Below, piece by piece: positions 51,305 through 60,626 of a DNA stretch of 64,000 nt (position 1 is the first letter of the stretch; the number at the start of each line of letters is the position of its first letter). The notes under the pieces were generated by a model that saw only the letters and a program-made list of their open reading frames with translations, was not told where the DNA came from and did not search any database. The DNA is from Armatimonadota bacterium (GTDB lineage: Bacteria > Armatimonadota > Zipacnadia > Zipacnadales > JABUFB01), in the NCBI GenBank assembly GCA_013314775.1, contig JABUFB010000009.1:186001-250000 (forward strand), written 5' to 3'. The position numbers and the translations under genes were made by a program.

Positions 51305-52906
51305 TCAGTCGCTCTCCCGGGGGATGACCGTGACGCCGGTGGCGTCGGCTTTCAGGTGCACACCGCGGATGTCGGAGCCGGGGCCCTCCGTGTAGTACAC
51401 GAACAGGATGCGGCCGTCGGGCAGCTCCGCCATGCTCGGGTACGCGCCAAGGACCTTGTCCACCAGCACCGGCTCCTGCCAGGTCTTGCCGAAGTCCTGG
51501 CTGGCCATCACTTTCGTGGAGTGCGCGGAGCGGTCCCGATACCCGCACAACAGCACGTTCTTCGAAGTGAGAAGCAAGTACGGCGCGTCGCCAGCAATGC
51601 CCACCGGCACCGGCTCCGTCCAGGTCTTTCCGCCGTCCGTGGATTCGCACCAAGTCATTGTAGGCCGGATCAGCATGAGCAGCCGGCCGTCCGGGAAGCG
51701 CACGATGGACGGCTCGCAGAGCATGTACTTCTCGGACGCGATGCGCGAAATGGTCTTCCAGGTGACGCCCTTGTCCTTCGACTCCAGCACTTCGCACACG
51801 TAGGTCGTGGGCCAGGGCGGAGACAGCTCTCCGTAGACCGCCAGGAGCAGGGTGCCGTCGGGCATCTCGCGAATCGGCTCAGACACCGCTTCGTTTCCGT
51901 TGAACGTTGTGGGCACGCGCTCCGGCGCGCCCCAGGTCTTCCCGCCGTCTGTGGAACGCACGATGAACACCTGGTGGGTGCCGGGGCGCCGCCCCGGGTC
52001 GTAGCTCATGTAGGTCACGAGAAGCTGGCCATCGGAAAGCTCCGTGATCGAGGCGTCACGGTCGTCGATGTCGCTGTCCACCACCACTTCGGCAGGGCTC
52101 CAGGTCTCCCCGTCATCATCAGACCGCACCATGCTGATGCGCGCGCCCTTTGGCAGGTTGGGGGTGGGGACGCTCACATGCCCGTAACCGGCATAGAAGA
52201 CGCAGAGAAGCTGGCCGGACCTGGTGCGGCAGACGTCAGGGAAAGCCTCGTAGGCGCCGGCGCCGGCGTCGGTGCAGACATTGAAGAACGGGGCTTTGTA
52301 GATCTTGAAGGGCGTTTCGAGCGTGTAATCCGTCCCCGTCACGCTCAGGTTCCGAAAACCGATGCGTCCCTGCCCGGTGCGCAAGCCGATGATGCCGCCT
52401 TTGATGGTGTCGTCCTGCTCGGTGAAGATCAGTTGCCCATTGAGATACACATCGTGGTACTCGCCGATAGCCCTGATGCGCAGCGTGTGCCACTCGTCAG
52501 ACGCCAGCTCGAAAGGCCGGTGCCTGCGGGCGTCGGTCCACTCATTGTCAGGGGTGGACCGAACCCAGACGATCTGCTGGTTCTTCTGGTCTATATGCAC
52601 GTAGTAATAGCTCTGGGGGTTTTCCGCGCGGTACACCAGACCCGGCGACCGCACGCCTTCGCCCACGTCGTGGATCTTGAACTCCACGGACACGTCCACG
52701 TCCGACCAGGCCTTCGTCGGCAGCCAGGTGATGGTCCGCGGAAGTCCCGCATCTGACTGCAACAGCCCTTCATCGTTCAGCGACCATTGCCCGCACTCCG
52801 GCACCCACCCCTCTAGATCCTCCGGACGCGAGAAAGAGACCGCGTCACCCCAGCATGACATCGACACCAGTGCGGCCAGTCCGAGTACAGCAAGTGCGGT
52901 TCTCAT
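51305..52906 (-). CDS. Secreted Asp-box (sialidase-like) protein with N-terminal DUF1080-like domain
   Basis: 533-residue exported protein. Signal peptide (MRTALAVLGLAALVSMSCWG). Residues about 25-190 form a concanavalin-like sandwich as in DUF1080 (3-keto-disaccharide hydrolase-like). The rest is a beta-propeller with five Asp-box motifs: SDDDGETW, STDGGKTW, SKDKGVTW, STDGGKTW and SQDFGKTW. Arg-rich sites typical of sialidases (RSD, DGRLLMLIRP) are present in part, so exo-sialidase activity is possible but not proven. The ATG 52906 overlaps the previous stop (ATGA). Its neighbours in the operon make a carbohydrate role likely. Confidence 0.72.
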   Translation of the reverse strand: MRTALAVLGLAALVSMSCWGDAVSFSRPEDLEGWVPECGQWSLNDEGLLQSDAGLPRTITWLPTKAWSDVDVSVEFKIHDVGEGVRSPGLVYRAENPQSYYYVHIDQKNQQIVWVRSTPDNEWTDARRHRPFELASDEWHTLRIRAIGEYHDVYLNGQLIFTEQDDTIKGGIIGLRTGQGRIGFRNLSVTGTDYTLETPFKIYKAPFFNVCTDAGAGAYEAFPDVCRTRSGQLLCVFYAGYGHVSVPTPNLPKGARISMVRSDDDGETWSPAEVVVDSDIDDRDASITELSDGQLLVTYMSYDPGRRPGTHQVFIVRSTDGGKTWGAPERVPTTFNGNEAVSEPIREMPDGTLLLAVYGELSPPWPTTYVCEVLESKDKGVTWKTISRIASEKYMLCEPSIVRFPDGRLLMLIRPTMTWCESTDGGKTWTEPVPVGIAGDAPYLLLTSKNVLLCGYRDRSAHSTKVMASQDFGKTWQEPVLVDKVLGAYPSMAELPDGRILFVYYTEGPGSDIRGVHLKADATGVTVIPRESD

Positions 52907-53706
52907 GTCGATCCTCCTGGTTCAGTACGGCCGATGAGTCGCAGCAGATTGTCACGCAGTACCAGTTGGCGATCCGACTGTGTCATGCGGCTGCAGGCCA
53001 CCAGCGCGAGAGCACTGGAAGGGTACTGGAAGGGCAGTCCCGTCCCGAACACCAGCCGGTCGGGACCCAGCGCTTCGGCGACGATGTCAAGTGTGTCGGC
53101 CCCTTCCAGCCGCGACGTCTCGATTGACAGGCCCGGGCAGTCACTCGCGACCGCAATCACCTCGGAGACCAGCGGTGTGTGGGAGGTATTGACACCCGCT
53201 GCGATCACACTGGCGCCCGTTGCGTTCACCATGCGGCCCAGCACCGTGAGTTCGCCCGGCTGCCTGACAGTGAGCAGCACCGATAGTCCGTATTCGGAAG
53301 CCGCCCGCAGCCCAATCTCAAAGGGCCGGAAGTCCATGGGCCAGCCCTCGTAATCCGGAAACAGCCGCAGCAAAAGGAATCCCTGCTCAGCGCACCACGC
53401 GACCTGCTTCTCAATGCTCAGTTCCTGCCGCAGCATCATCCCAGCGGCGGGCAAGAGGGTCGGCCGCGAAGCGCAAGCACGCAGCACCTCCAGATTGCCC
53501 TCGTCAACGTTGCCCAGGGCTGTCCTCAGCGAACCGACCACGGCCCCACCGATCCCCGCCTTACCCAGGAGGCCGCTGACCGTCCCGAGAGAGGCATCCA
53601 GCGGGCCGCGAGGCCAGGGGCCGAAAAGGCAGTTGCAGTCCAGCACCTGCTCCGGCCGGGGCCAGTGGGGCGGGCTGTCCTGCGCATCCGCGAGATGCTC
53701 CTCCAA
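52903..53706 (-). CDS. Amidohydrolase-fold protein lacking the metal-binding HxH
   Basis: 267-residue relative of the amidohydrolase at 50499, but the metal motif is replaced: VLDCNCLFG stands where DxHxH would be, and VFGTGLPF stands where GSDWP would be. So it most likely does not bind the usual metals and may be a pseudoenzyme, a regulator or an enzyme with other chemistry. TTG 53706 has GGAGG seven bases before it; GTG 53712, overlapping the PAP2 stop, is an alternative. Its stop overlaps the sialidase-like start (ATGA). It lies between the PAP2 and Asp-box genes. Confidence 0.6.
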   Translation of the reverse strand: MEEHLADAQDSPPHWPRPEQVLDCNCLFGPWPRGPLDASLGTVSGLLGKAGIGGAVVGSLRTALGNVDEGNLEVLRACASRPTLLPAAGMMLRQELSIEKQVAWCAEQGFLLLRLFPDYEGWPMDFRPFEIGLRAASEYGLSVLLTVRQPGELTVLGRMVNATGASVIAAGVNTSHTPLVSEVIAVASDCPGLSIETSRLEGADTLDIVAEALGPDRLVFGTGLPFQYPSSALALVACSRMTQSDRQLVLRDNLLRLIGRTEPGGST

Positions 53707-53708
53707 AG

Positions 53709-54320
53709 TCACACCTCCAGGGTCGCGGCAGGTTCCGGCGCGGGAGATCCTGGCCGGGGTGCGAGATAGTGCAGGAACGTGCGGGCCACCCAGTACCCCA
53801 GGGCCGCCCCGATCACGCAGTCGCTCACGAAATGCCGCCCCAGGTAGATTCGGGCCAGGGTGATGAGAACCGCGCAGGTGTACAACGCCCAGCGCCACCG
53901 TGGGTACCACGCGCTGAAGACAGTGGCCAGCGCGAAGGACCCGGCCGCATGCCCACCGGGGAAGGCGTTATAGCCCAGGTCCCACGGGCCATGGAAGGCG
54001 AAGCTCGCCATGAGATCATCAGGTCGCATTCGTCCGAAGAAGTCTTTCATCACGTTGACCAGCGCGCTCTGAACAACCACCGTGCCCATCAGAATCCAGA
54101 AGCGTCTCGCGCGATCCACCCGGTTCAGGGCCGTGTACACAAGCGCTCCGGCCAGCACGAGCACTGGGTTCAGGACGTGCTCGGAGGCCTCCGCCAGCCA
54201 ATGCAGGGTCTCATTGCCGGGTGCGATGGACTGCGCAGCCCGGCTCAGCGCGGGATCGAAAGGCATCAAGGCCACCGTGACGGCGACGGTGGCGACGGCA
54301 ATGAGTAGCGAACGGTACAT
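53709..54320 (-). CDS. PAP2-family membrane phosphatase
   Basis: 203-residue integral membrane protein with about five or six membrane helices. It has the PAP2 motif set: KDFFGRMRP (C1, Lys-Arg-Pro), FPGGHAAG (C2, with Gly where Ser is usual in PSGH) and ARIYLGRHFVSD (C3, Arg-His-Asp). Such enzymes dephosphorylate phosphatidic acid, undecaprenyl diphosphate or related lipids. The start ATG 54320. Its stop overlaps the GTG alternative of the next gene. The C2 change from Ser to Gly should be checked; Ser is not the catalytic base but helps bind phosphate. Confidence 0.85.
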   Translation of the reverse strand: MYRSLLIAVATVAVTVALMPFDPALSRAAQSIAPGNETLHWLAEASEHVLNPVLVLAGALVYTALNRVDRARRFWILMGTVVVQSALVNVMKDFFGRMRPDDLMASFAFHGPWDLGYNAFPGGHAAGSFALATVFSAWYPRWRWALYTCAVLITLARIYLGRHFVSDCVIGAALGYWVARTFLHYLAPRPGSPAPEPAATLEV

Positions 54321-54374
54321 TTGTCAGTCTCCGGACAACGTGCGGACTGCACTGGTTCACGGCAGGTTGCCTGG

Positions 54375-57300
54375 TCAGTCCGCCGCGGTGATCGCCAGCA
54401 GGACCGGGCGGACATCCCCAGGTTCCGAGATGAAGTCGATGCTGCGCACCGGCGCCTCGGGCCGCGGATTTGTCCACTGCACCGCAGGCAGGCTGATGAG
54501 CGCTCCCCCAGCGGTTTTCCCCGTCCACAAGCCCAGGGCCTGCGCCGGCCCGCGCTGCCCGTTCCAGTCGTGGATGTTCGCCTGGTAGACCAGCCGCATC
54601 TCCGCCTGCGTGCCATCTTCGTAGTTGATCACATAGCGGGCTATCGTCCCCGGATTCTCGGTGGCATAAAGCTGCCGATTACGGTTCGCCGGTACCTGAC
54701 AGGTATGCAGGAAGTACAGCGCCCGGGTCGCAAATCCCACCGGGATCTCGTACACCGCAAGTGGGTATGCGCCTTCCGGGGTGGTCCGGGAGGCCAGCAT
54801 CACGCAGGCGGGCTCGCAGCGCCCAGCGCTCTCGGGGATCATGAAGGGGATGTCTCCCGCCCAGATGATACCCGTCGGCAACGAGCGCAGATCGTACCGA
54901 GGGCCGTCGCCCATCCAGCCCTCACGACGCTCGGTGTCCACGATGGTCTCGTTGAAATGCCCGGACAGGTCCAGCGCCCGGAAGCCCAGGGGCAAGCGGC
55001 TCTCTGCAGGCCGGTGGAGGCGGTTGAACACCGGAACCGGGTCGTATCCCAGGCTGTCAATCGGCGGCGCATCGGGCGTCCAGCAGTTCTCGCCGCCAGT
55101 GACCCACGCCGCGGGCAGATGGGGCATTGCGCGCAGTATCCCGGCCACCCCCGCCCAGGTAGTCCCGCAGAAGCCCAGGATCTCATTGCGCTTCGCCGCC
55201 GAGGCGAACCTGTAGACGTTTACAGGCTCGTACCACGGGCACCCCACCACCTCGAACCCATGCTCCTTGAAGTAGCTGATGGTGGCGTCATAGTTGTGAT
55301 TCGGGCTGTAGTGCCAGTCGAAAACGAGGATGTCTTTCGGGATCATGTCCGTGGCGCGCGCGGTGAAGAAGGGTTCGTCACCATTGTGTTCGGGCAGGAA
55401 CTGGTCGCCCCAGAGAATGGTGCGCATCCCGCGCTCCTTGATCCAGGCATCCAGTTTCCGGATGTCCTCGGCCCACAGCACCCACGGCTCGGTTCCCTTG
55501 CAGCGCTCACAGACGCCGATGTCGTCGAAACTGGCCTCGTCATGCCCAATGTGGAAGTACCGGGGCTGGAAGACTTCGACAATTTCAGCCATCAGATCGA
55601 AGACGAGATCATACGTGGCAGGGTTCGAGGGACAGTAATTGAACAGGCTCCGGTGGCCGTAAGTGGTCTGTTCGCTCTCGGCAAGGTGACGGTAGGCGGG
55701 CTTGCCCAGCGCGTAGCCGAAATGGGCGAAGGTCGCAAGCTGCGGGATGACCTCGAAATGCCGGGACCGGGCATATTCAACGAGTTCCGCAAGCTCCTTT
55801 TTCGTGGGAGAATTCGCCGCCGTGATATCCGGGTGGCTCTCGTACTGCAGACGGTCATTGACCTCCCAGACGATGGTGTTGTACTTGAGCAGCGCGAGGG
55901 TATCCACCAGGCGCCGGTACTCGCCGATGTCAGATGCGGGCGGCGCCGCCATGTGCCAGCCGCGCCACTCCAGGGAAGGCTGATCAATGATCGTCGCGCA
56001 GCGCAGGAAAACCCCGGCCGAGTCTTCGGCAAGCATCTGTCGGAGCGTCGCCACACCGTACAGCCTGCCCCGTGGAGTGCGTGCCGTGAGCCGCACGCTG
56101 TCGCCGGTCACATCGAGACGGTAGCCTTCCGGGTGATCGGGAGTATCCGCTCCAACCGGTGCGCCGATGTCGATGAGGGTGCCCTCCAGGTCGGTGTTCA
56201 GCGCAATAACCGGCGCCAGGCCGAAGCGCGCCTGCAGGTCGTCCGCAAGCCACTGGGCTTCGGGGCGCTGGTCGTCGGTCTCAATGCGGATTACCGGGCG
56301 CGGGCTGATCCGCAATGCGCCTTCGAGCCACGTTGCCTGCGCCGGCTGCGGAACCACAGTGGGCACGAACTGCGCCGCGTTCACTTCGCGGGCCATTGGG
56401 AGGGGCTCCTGTTGTGGGTGCCCCCGAAGTATGAGCGTCCCGAAGCACTGCGGCACTGCGAAACGGGTGCCTTCAGTATAGGACCAGGTGGAATGCTCCT
56501 CGCCCCCACCTGCGCGACGGGTGCGGCAGAACTGAAGATTCCACACCTTGCCGGGCCTGGGCAGGCCGCCAACGCCCTGGAAAGGCAGGGCAAGCTCGGC
56601 AGTCCAGCGACCTTCACCCACCGCCGCCGAAGCCGACCACGGTGGCGCCGGCGCATCTCCATCGGCCCACGAGAACCAGTCTGTGTACCAGCGTCCGCCC
56701 AGTCTGCGTTCCTGCCACCATCCGCCGCCGGCGCTGATCCCCAGATGCAGGTACCCTCGCCGATCCCCGTCCAGGTCGATGAAGACTTCCACCACATCCT
56801 GGGCCCAGACACGCGAGGATGCACCTGCTTCCCCGCGCAGCAGGGTGCCGGTGGATGGCTCGTCGCACTCGAAGGCGATGTACAGGGCATCGCTGTCATA
56901 CATCACGCGCGCAGCAGTCTGCACCGGGGCCAGCTCGCCCTCTGCCCCGAGGATCATGAAGTCTTTCGCGAGGGCCGCCGTCTCCCAGACCGGCTCATCC
57001 GGGCGGCCGTCGATGGCCGGGGCCGTGTCTGTCCGCGGGGCCTTGAGCGTGGGGCGTTCGGCGATACGGATTATCGAAGCATCGTCGAACCAGACGGTCC
57101 CGCGGCCATTGGTGATCAGCGACAGCTTGAAGTGGGTCGCGTGTTCGCCAGTGACGACGGTCTTCGTGTGCTGCACCCAGCCATCGGTGGATTTTCCCGA
57201 CGCGAGGGTGGTGCTTACGTAGGGGCGACCGCCGGACTGGAACTCGTAGAGAATTGCGGTGTATGACCCCTGGCTGCGCACCCAGAAGGCCACGCGGTAG

Positions 57301-57581
57301 GCGGTGTTCGGGCTGGCGGCGATGGGCTCGTACCCCACGCGCACCCAGGCCCCGGTGTTCGCAGCGTTGTCGATGCGCTGGGCGCTATTGCCTGTTCGCG
57401 GCGCTTCCGTGTCCAGGGTGAAGGAACCCAGGGCACCCTCGTGGGTATGGACCTCGCCCCTCCACGAATCAGCCACACCGTCTCCGTCGCGGTCGTTCTC
57501 GAAGGACCCGTTGGGCAACAGGTTGGTGTGTGACCAAGCGACGGCAACGCACAGGATGAGAAGTGAGATAGCAGCTCGCAT
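54375..57581 (-). CDS. Secreted GH20 beta-N-acetylhexosaminidase-like protein
   Basis: 1068-residue exported protein. Signal peptide (residues 1-17), a CBM4/9-like sandwich (TNLLPNGSFENDRDGDGVAD, residues about 18-165), a CBM9-like sandwich (about 185-385), a GH20b domain (about 405-520), then the GH20 barrel: SLEWRGWHMAAPP, and the catalytic Asp681-Glu682 pair in HIGHDEAS. It splits terminal beta-GlcNAc or GalNAc units. ATG 57581 is used, as it begins the signal peptide; the GAGG before it is 11 bases away. It is 54 bases from the PAP2 gene downstream. The SIS gene elsewhere fits use of amino sugars. Confidence 0.83.
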   Translation of the reverse strand: MRAAISLLILCVAVAWSHTNLLPNGSFENDRDGDGVADSWRGEVHTHEGALGSFTLDTEAPRTGNSAQRIDNAANTGAWVRVGYEPIAASPNTAYRVAFWVRSQGSYTAILYEFQSGGRPYVSTTLASGKSTDGWVQHTKTVVTGEHATHFKLSLITNGRGTVWFDDASIIRIAERPTLKAPRTDTAPAIDGRPDEPVWETAALAKDFMILGAEGELAPVQTAARVMYDSDALYIAFECDEPSTGTLLRGEAGASSRVWAQDVVEVFIDLDGDRRGYLHLGISAGGGWWQERRLGGRWYTDWFSWADGDAPAPPWSASAAVGEGRWTAELALPFQGVGGLPRPGKVWNLQFCRTRRAGGGEEHSTWSYTEGTRFAVPQCFGTLILRGHPQQEPLPMAREVNAAQFVPTVVPQPAQATWLEGALRISPRPVIRIETDDQRPEAQWLADDLQARFGLAPVIALNTDLEGTLIDIGAPVGADTPDHPEGYRLDVTGDSVRLTARTPRGRLYGVATLRQMLAEDSAGVFLRCATIIDQPSLEWRGWHMAAPPASDIGEYRRLVDTLALLKYNTIVWEVNDRLQYESHPDITAANSPTKKELAELVEYARSRHFEVIPQLATFAHFGYALGKPAYRHLAESEQTTYGHRSLFNYCPSNPATYDLVFDLMAEIVEVFQPRYFHIGHDEASFDDIGVCERCKGTEPWVLWAEDIRKLDAWIKERGMRTILWGDQFLPEHNGDEPFFTARATDMIPKDILVFDWHYSPNHNYDATISYFKEHGFEVVGCPWYEPVNVYRFASAAKRNEILGFCGTTWAGVAGILRAMPHLPAAWVTGGENCWTPDAPPIDSLGYDPVPVFNRLHRPAESRLPLGFRALDLSGHFNETIVDTERREGWMGDGPRYDLRSLPTGIIWAGDIPFMIPESAGRCEPACVMLASRTTPEGAYPLAVYEIPVGFATRALYFLHTCQVPANRNRQLYATENPGTIARYVINYEDGTQAEMRLVYQANIHDWNGQRGPAQALGLWTGKTAGGALISLPAVQWTNPRPEAPVRSIDFISEPGDVRPVLLAITAAD

Positions 57582-57612
57582 GAAGAGGGACACCTCGCAG
57601 AGCGTCGGGGGT

Positions 57613-57948
57613 TCACGGGGTGCCGCGCCGGTCGGATTCGCGCAGTTCCTCGGTAAGGTCGCGTTCGATCGGCATGGCTGCGAAGTAAGCGGTGAGACCG
57701 CAGACGGCAGACACGAGCAACTCGGAGCCCAGAATCCGCCACGCACTCAGGGTTTCGCCGGAAAGATACGAGGCAAAAGACCAGCCTGTCACGGTCAGGA
57801 ACGCGCCAAGCATCGCAGCGCCGAAGGACACCTGCACCTGGGTCCAGCTCGCCCCCCGTCTCCGGGCGAGAGCAAGCAACACCAGGAAAAGCGCCGCCGG
57901 CGCCGCAAGGTATGGCAGGATCGCCGCAATACTGGGTTCGCCTTGCAT
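57613..57948 (-). CDS. Small membrane protein of unknown function
   Basis: 111-residue protein with about three predicted membrane helices (AILPYLAAPAALFLVLLAL, GAAMLGAFLTVTGWSFASYL, RILGSELLVSAVCGLTAYF) and a charged C-terminal tail. ATG 57948 has GAAGG eight bases before it; an earlier in-frame ATG would overlap the ADH gene. It lies 29 bases after the ADH gene and 31 before the GH20 start. It might assist the envelope or the secreted enzymes, but nothing in it shows this. Confidence 0.5.
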   Translation of the reverse strand: MQGEPSIAAILPYLAAPAALFLVLLALARRRGASWTQVQVSFGAAMLGAFLTVTGWSFASYLSGETLSAWRILGSELLVSAVCGLTAYFAAMPIERDLTEELRESDRRGTP

Positions 57949-57977
57949 GGTTGCGGCCTTCAGGCCAATCGAGCCGG

Positions 57978-59135
57978 TTACAGGCTCGCCTGGAGGATAG
58001 CGAGGAGGCAATCCTTGCCCGGGCAACCGGGCGCGGTGCTGATCGCCCCGCCCATGTAGCGCAGGGCGTCGTCCGCGAGTGTATCCAGCATTCCGGCATC
58101 CACTCCGAGATTGCTCAGCCCCATATCCAGACCCACCTTCTGCAGCAGGGCTTCGAATACCCCCGCGGTCGCCTCGGGATCATCGGGGCCGCCCAGGAGC
58201 AAGCTGATGCGAGCGAACTTCTCCGGCGCGTTTCCGTGGCAGGTCTGGGCGTAGGCAACCAGCAACGAGGCCAGCCCCGCCCCGTGCGCAACCTCTGGAA
58301 GGTGGGCGCTCACCGGGTGTTCGAGCCCGTGCATGATATTGGCGCCGCAGTTGGACAGCGTGATCCCCGCGAACACATTGGCCAGAGACATGTAATGCCG
58401 CGCTTCCCTGTCCTCGAGGTCGCCCATCAAGCGCGGCAGATACCTGCCCACCAGCGAAATCGCCTGCTCGGCCGCGTTGTCCGTGAGTGGCCCTGCCTTG
58501 GTGGAAACATACCCTTCGACCGCATGACACAGGATGTCCACGCCCGTGGCGGCGGTGACTTCGGCAGGCACCGCATACGTCAGCTCCGGGTCGCAGATGC
58601 CCACGCGCGCATAGCAGTGCGGGTCTCCGATAGCGTTCTTCTGCGTGGCCTCGAGGGTGGTGATGACCGCGAAAGGCGTCAGCTCAGAAGACGTCCCTGC
58701 AGTGGTGGTGACGCAGATAATCGGCAGCGTGCTGTCGGTGGGCACGCGTTTGTTGCCTGCGGAATCCGCCACCAGGAACTCGCGAACCGGAAAGTCATGG
58801 GTTGCCGCCACTGCAATGCCTTTGGCGGCATCCATGGCGCTTCCTCCGCCAAGGCCAATGACCACGTCGCACTCAATCTCGCGCGCCAGCGCCCCACCCT
58901 GATCCACCACCTGATCCGTGGGATTCGGCGGGATTTCATCGAATACCGTGACTTCCGCGCCGGCGGACTGCAGCATCTCCACCGCGCGGTCGATGTAACC
59001 CAGTTTCCGCGCGGCCCCCCGACCTGTGACCAGCAGAGCATGGCGTTCCGCCGGAAGGATGCAGTCTCCCAGGCGCCCGAATGTGCCCTCGCCGAACAGC
59101 AGGCGCACAGGGTTGAAATACTCGAATCCGGTCAT
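57978..59135 (-). CDS. Iron-containing (group III) alcohol dehydrogenase
   Basis: 385-residue cytoplasmic dehydrogenase. The NAD-binding motif is GLGGGSAMDAAKG (Gly96-Ser99, Asp102, Lys105). Metal ligands follow the family pattern: Asp in GVDILCHAVEGYVS, with His in that stretch, His in MHGLEHPVSAHL and a later His in the C-terminal helical domain. The family reduces aldehydes or oxidises alcohols and some members act on lactaldehyde, butanol or sugar acids. Start ATG 59135 follows AAGGAAAGGA. It is 26 bases after the histidine kinase gene. Substrate unknown. Confidence 0.9.
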   Translation of the reverse strand: MTGFEYFNPVRLLFGEGTFGRLGDCILPAERHALLVTGRGAARKLGYIDRAVEMLQSAGAEVTVFDEIPPNPTDQVVDQGGALAREIECDVVIGLGGGSAMDAAKGIAVAATHDFPVREFLVADSAGNKRVPTDSTLPIICVTTTAGTSSELTPFAVITTLEATQKNAIGDPHCYARVGICDPELTYAVPAEVTAATGVDILCHAVEGYVSTKAGPLTDNAAEQAISLVGRYLPRLMGDLEDREARHYMSLANVFAGITLSNCGANIMHGLEHPVSAHLPEVAHGAGLASLLVAYAQTCHGNAPEKFARISLLLGGPDDPEATAGVFEALLQKVGLDMGLSNLGVDAGMLDTLADDALRYMGGAISTAPGCPGKDCLLAILQASL

Positions 59136-59161
59136 GTCGATCCTTTCCTTGAGAGAGACAC

Positions 59162-60520
59162 TCAGGATTCCGCGGCCCCCGGGGTCTCTTCGCGATCCAG
59201 CGGGATGCGGAGGGTGATGGTGGTGCCCACGCCCTCCGTGGACTCCACGCTGATGACGCCCCCGTGTGCATCCACCACGTTCTTGATGATCTGCGTGCCC
59301 AGGCCTGTGCCCATCGGCTTGGTACTCACGGCATCCACCGTGAACAGCTTCGCCCGTACGTGTTCGGGCATCCCCGCGCCAGTGTCCACGCAGGAAACCT
59401 GGCAGTAGCCCCCTTCCGGGAACTCGCCATCGGGCTGCGCGGAGATCTTGACCGTGATACTCGCGCCCGGGTCACAGGCGTCCAGGGCATTGAAGACAAG
59501 ATTGTAGACGGCGTTGTAGATCTGCTTCTTGTCCACGGCAAACTGTGGCACATCGCCTATGACCTCGACACCCAAAGCCACCCCGGCTTTCTCGGCCTGA
59601 TGCTCCAGGAGAGCCACTGCACGCCGGACCACGTCTGTGATATCTGCCTTCTCGAAATGCGGCTGGGCAACGATGCCTTTCACTGCCGCCGAGATCTCCG
59701 CCATGCGCTGCTGGACGGTATCCGCGCCGTCCAGCATCAGCTCCACCAACTCCGGCAACAGATCCCGCAGCTCCTGGATTGTGGCCGCGAGTCTCTGCTT
59801 CAGCTCGTCCGGGCACTCACCCGCCTCCAGCGCTTCATCAAACTGGCTAAACACGTCTTCCCCGATATACAGAAGGGTCTGCGCGCTGGTCTGCACGGGG
59901 GTGATCATGTTCTTCACATCGTGACTGATGTCGCCGATGAACTGCACGACGTGGGCGAGACGCGCCTCCTCCTGCAGTCGGGTAGCCTCAATCGCCGCTG
60001 CAACCTGGGCGCCGAGTATGTCAAGAGTGGCCACATCGTGGTCATTGAACCGGCCATCGGACTTGTTCAGCACCTGCATGACCCCGATGCATCGGTTTTC
60101 GTGGGCCTTGAGTGGCACGGTGACCATATTCTGTGTGAGGTAGTGGACCTTCTTCCCCACACCGGAGTCGTGGTCCCGTTCCTTGGTGACATCTTCACTC
60201 ACACGGGTCTTGCCCGAATGGAACACCGCCCCCGCAATTCCCTGGTCGGTCTCCAACTCCATGCCCATGAGGTCATTGGCTGCTTCGCCGATGACATAGC
60301 GGAAAACCAGCTTGCCCTTCTTCTCATCGTGCAGAATGATGGAACCGGCGTGTGCATCCACGAGTTCCAGACTGACCCGCAGGGCTTCCTGGATCGTCTC
60401 GTCGAGTTTCGTGATGGAACTCAACTCGCCTGCGAGGCGCGCCACCGCTGCGAGTTGGCGCTCGAGCAACGCCACCTCAGCCTTGAGTCCCTCCACGGTG
60501 TCGTCGCAGCCTGACGGCAT
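59162..60520 (-). CDS. GAF-domain sensor histidine kinase
   Basis: 452-residue cytoplasmic sensor kinase with no membrane segment. Residues about 20-185 form a GAF domain (LDETIQEALRVSLELVDAHA, GIAGAVFHSGKTRVSEDV, VMQVLNKSDGRFNDHD). His200 in FIGDISHDVKNMITPV is the phosphoacceptor; the ATPase domain has NLVFNALDA (N box), DTGAGMP (G1) and GTGLGT (G2). The GAF ligand is unknown. No response regulator gene lies in this window. ATG 60520 has GGAGG six bases before it. It is followed by the alcohol dehydrogenase gene and preceded by the OCD homologue, with 106 bases between. Confidence 0.88.
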   Translation of the reverse strand: MPSGCDDTVEGLKAEVALLERQLAAVARLAGELSSITKLDETIQEALRVSLELVDAHAGSIILHDEKKGKLVFRYVIGEAANDLMGMELETDQGIAGAVFHSGKTRVSEDVTKERDHDSGVGKKVHYLTQNMVTVPLKAHENRCIGVMQVLNKSDGRFNDHDVATLDILGAQVAAAIEATRLQEEARLAHVVQFIGDISHDVKNMITPVQTSAQTLLYIGEDVFSQFDEALEAGECPDELKQRLAATIQELRDLLPELVELMLDGADTVQQRMAEISAAVKGIVAQPHFEKADITDVVRRAVALLEHQAEKAGVALGVEVIGDVPQFAVDKKQIYNAVYNLVFNALDACDPGASITVKISAQPDGEFPEGGYCQVSCVDTGAGMPEHVRAKLFTVDAVSTKPMGTGLGTQIIKNVVDAHGGVISVESTEGVGTTITLRIPLDREETPGAAES

Positions 60521-60626
60521 ACCGGCCCTCCCAGCGCGGGGGCGTGCTTCTCGTTCCCCGCCTCTGAACTTACAGTTCACCGCTCAGCCCAATTCCCCTT
60601 CAGCACCCGAACTGCCCTGTGGCTGA

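Noticed and set aside
54321-57266. 981-residue open frame on the plus strand
   Set aside because: Antisense to the GH20 gene; no signal peptide or domain, composition not protein-like.
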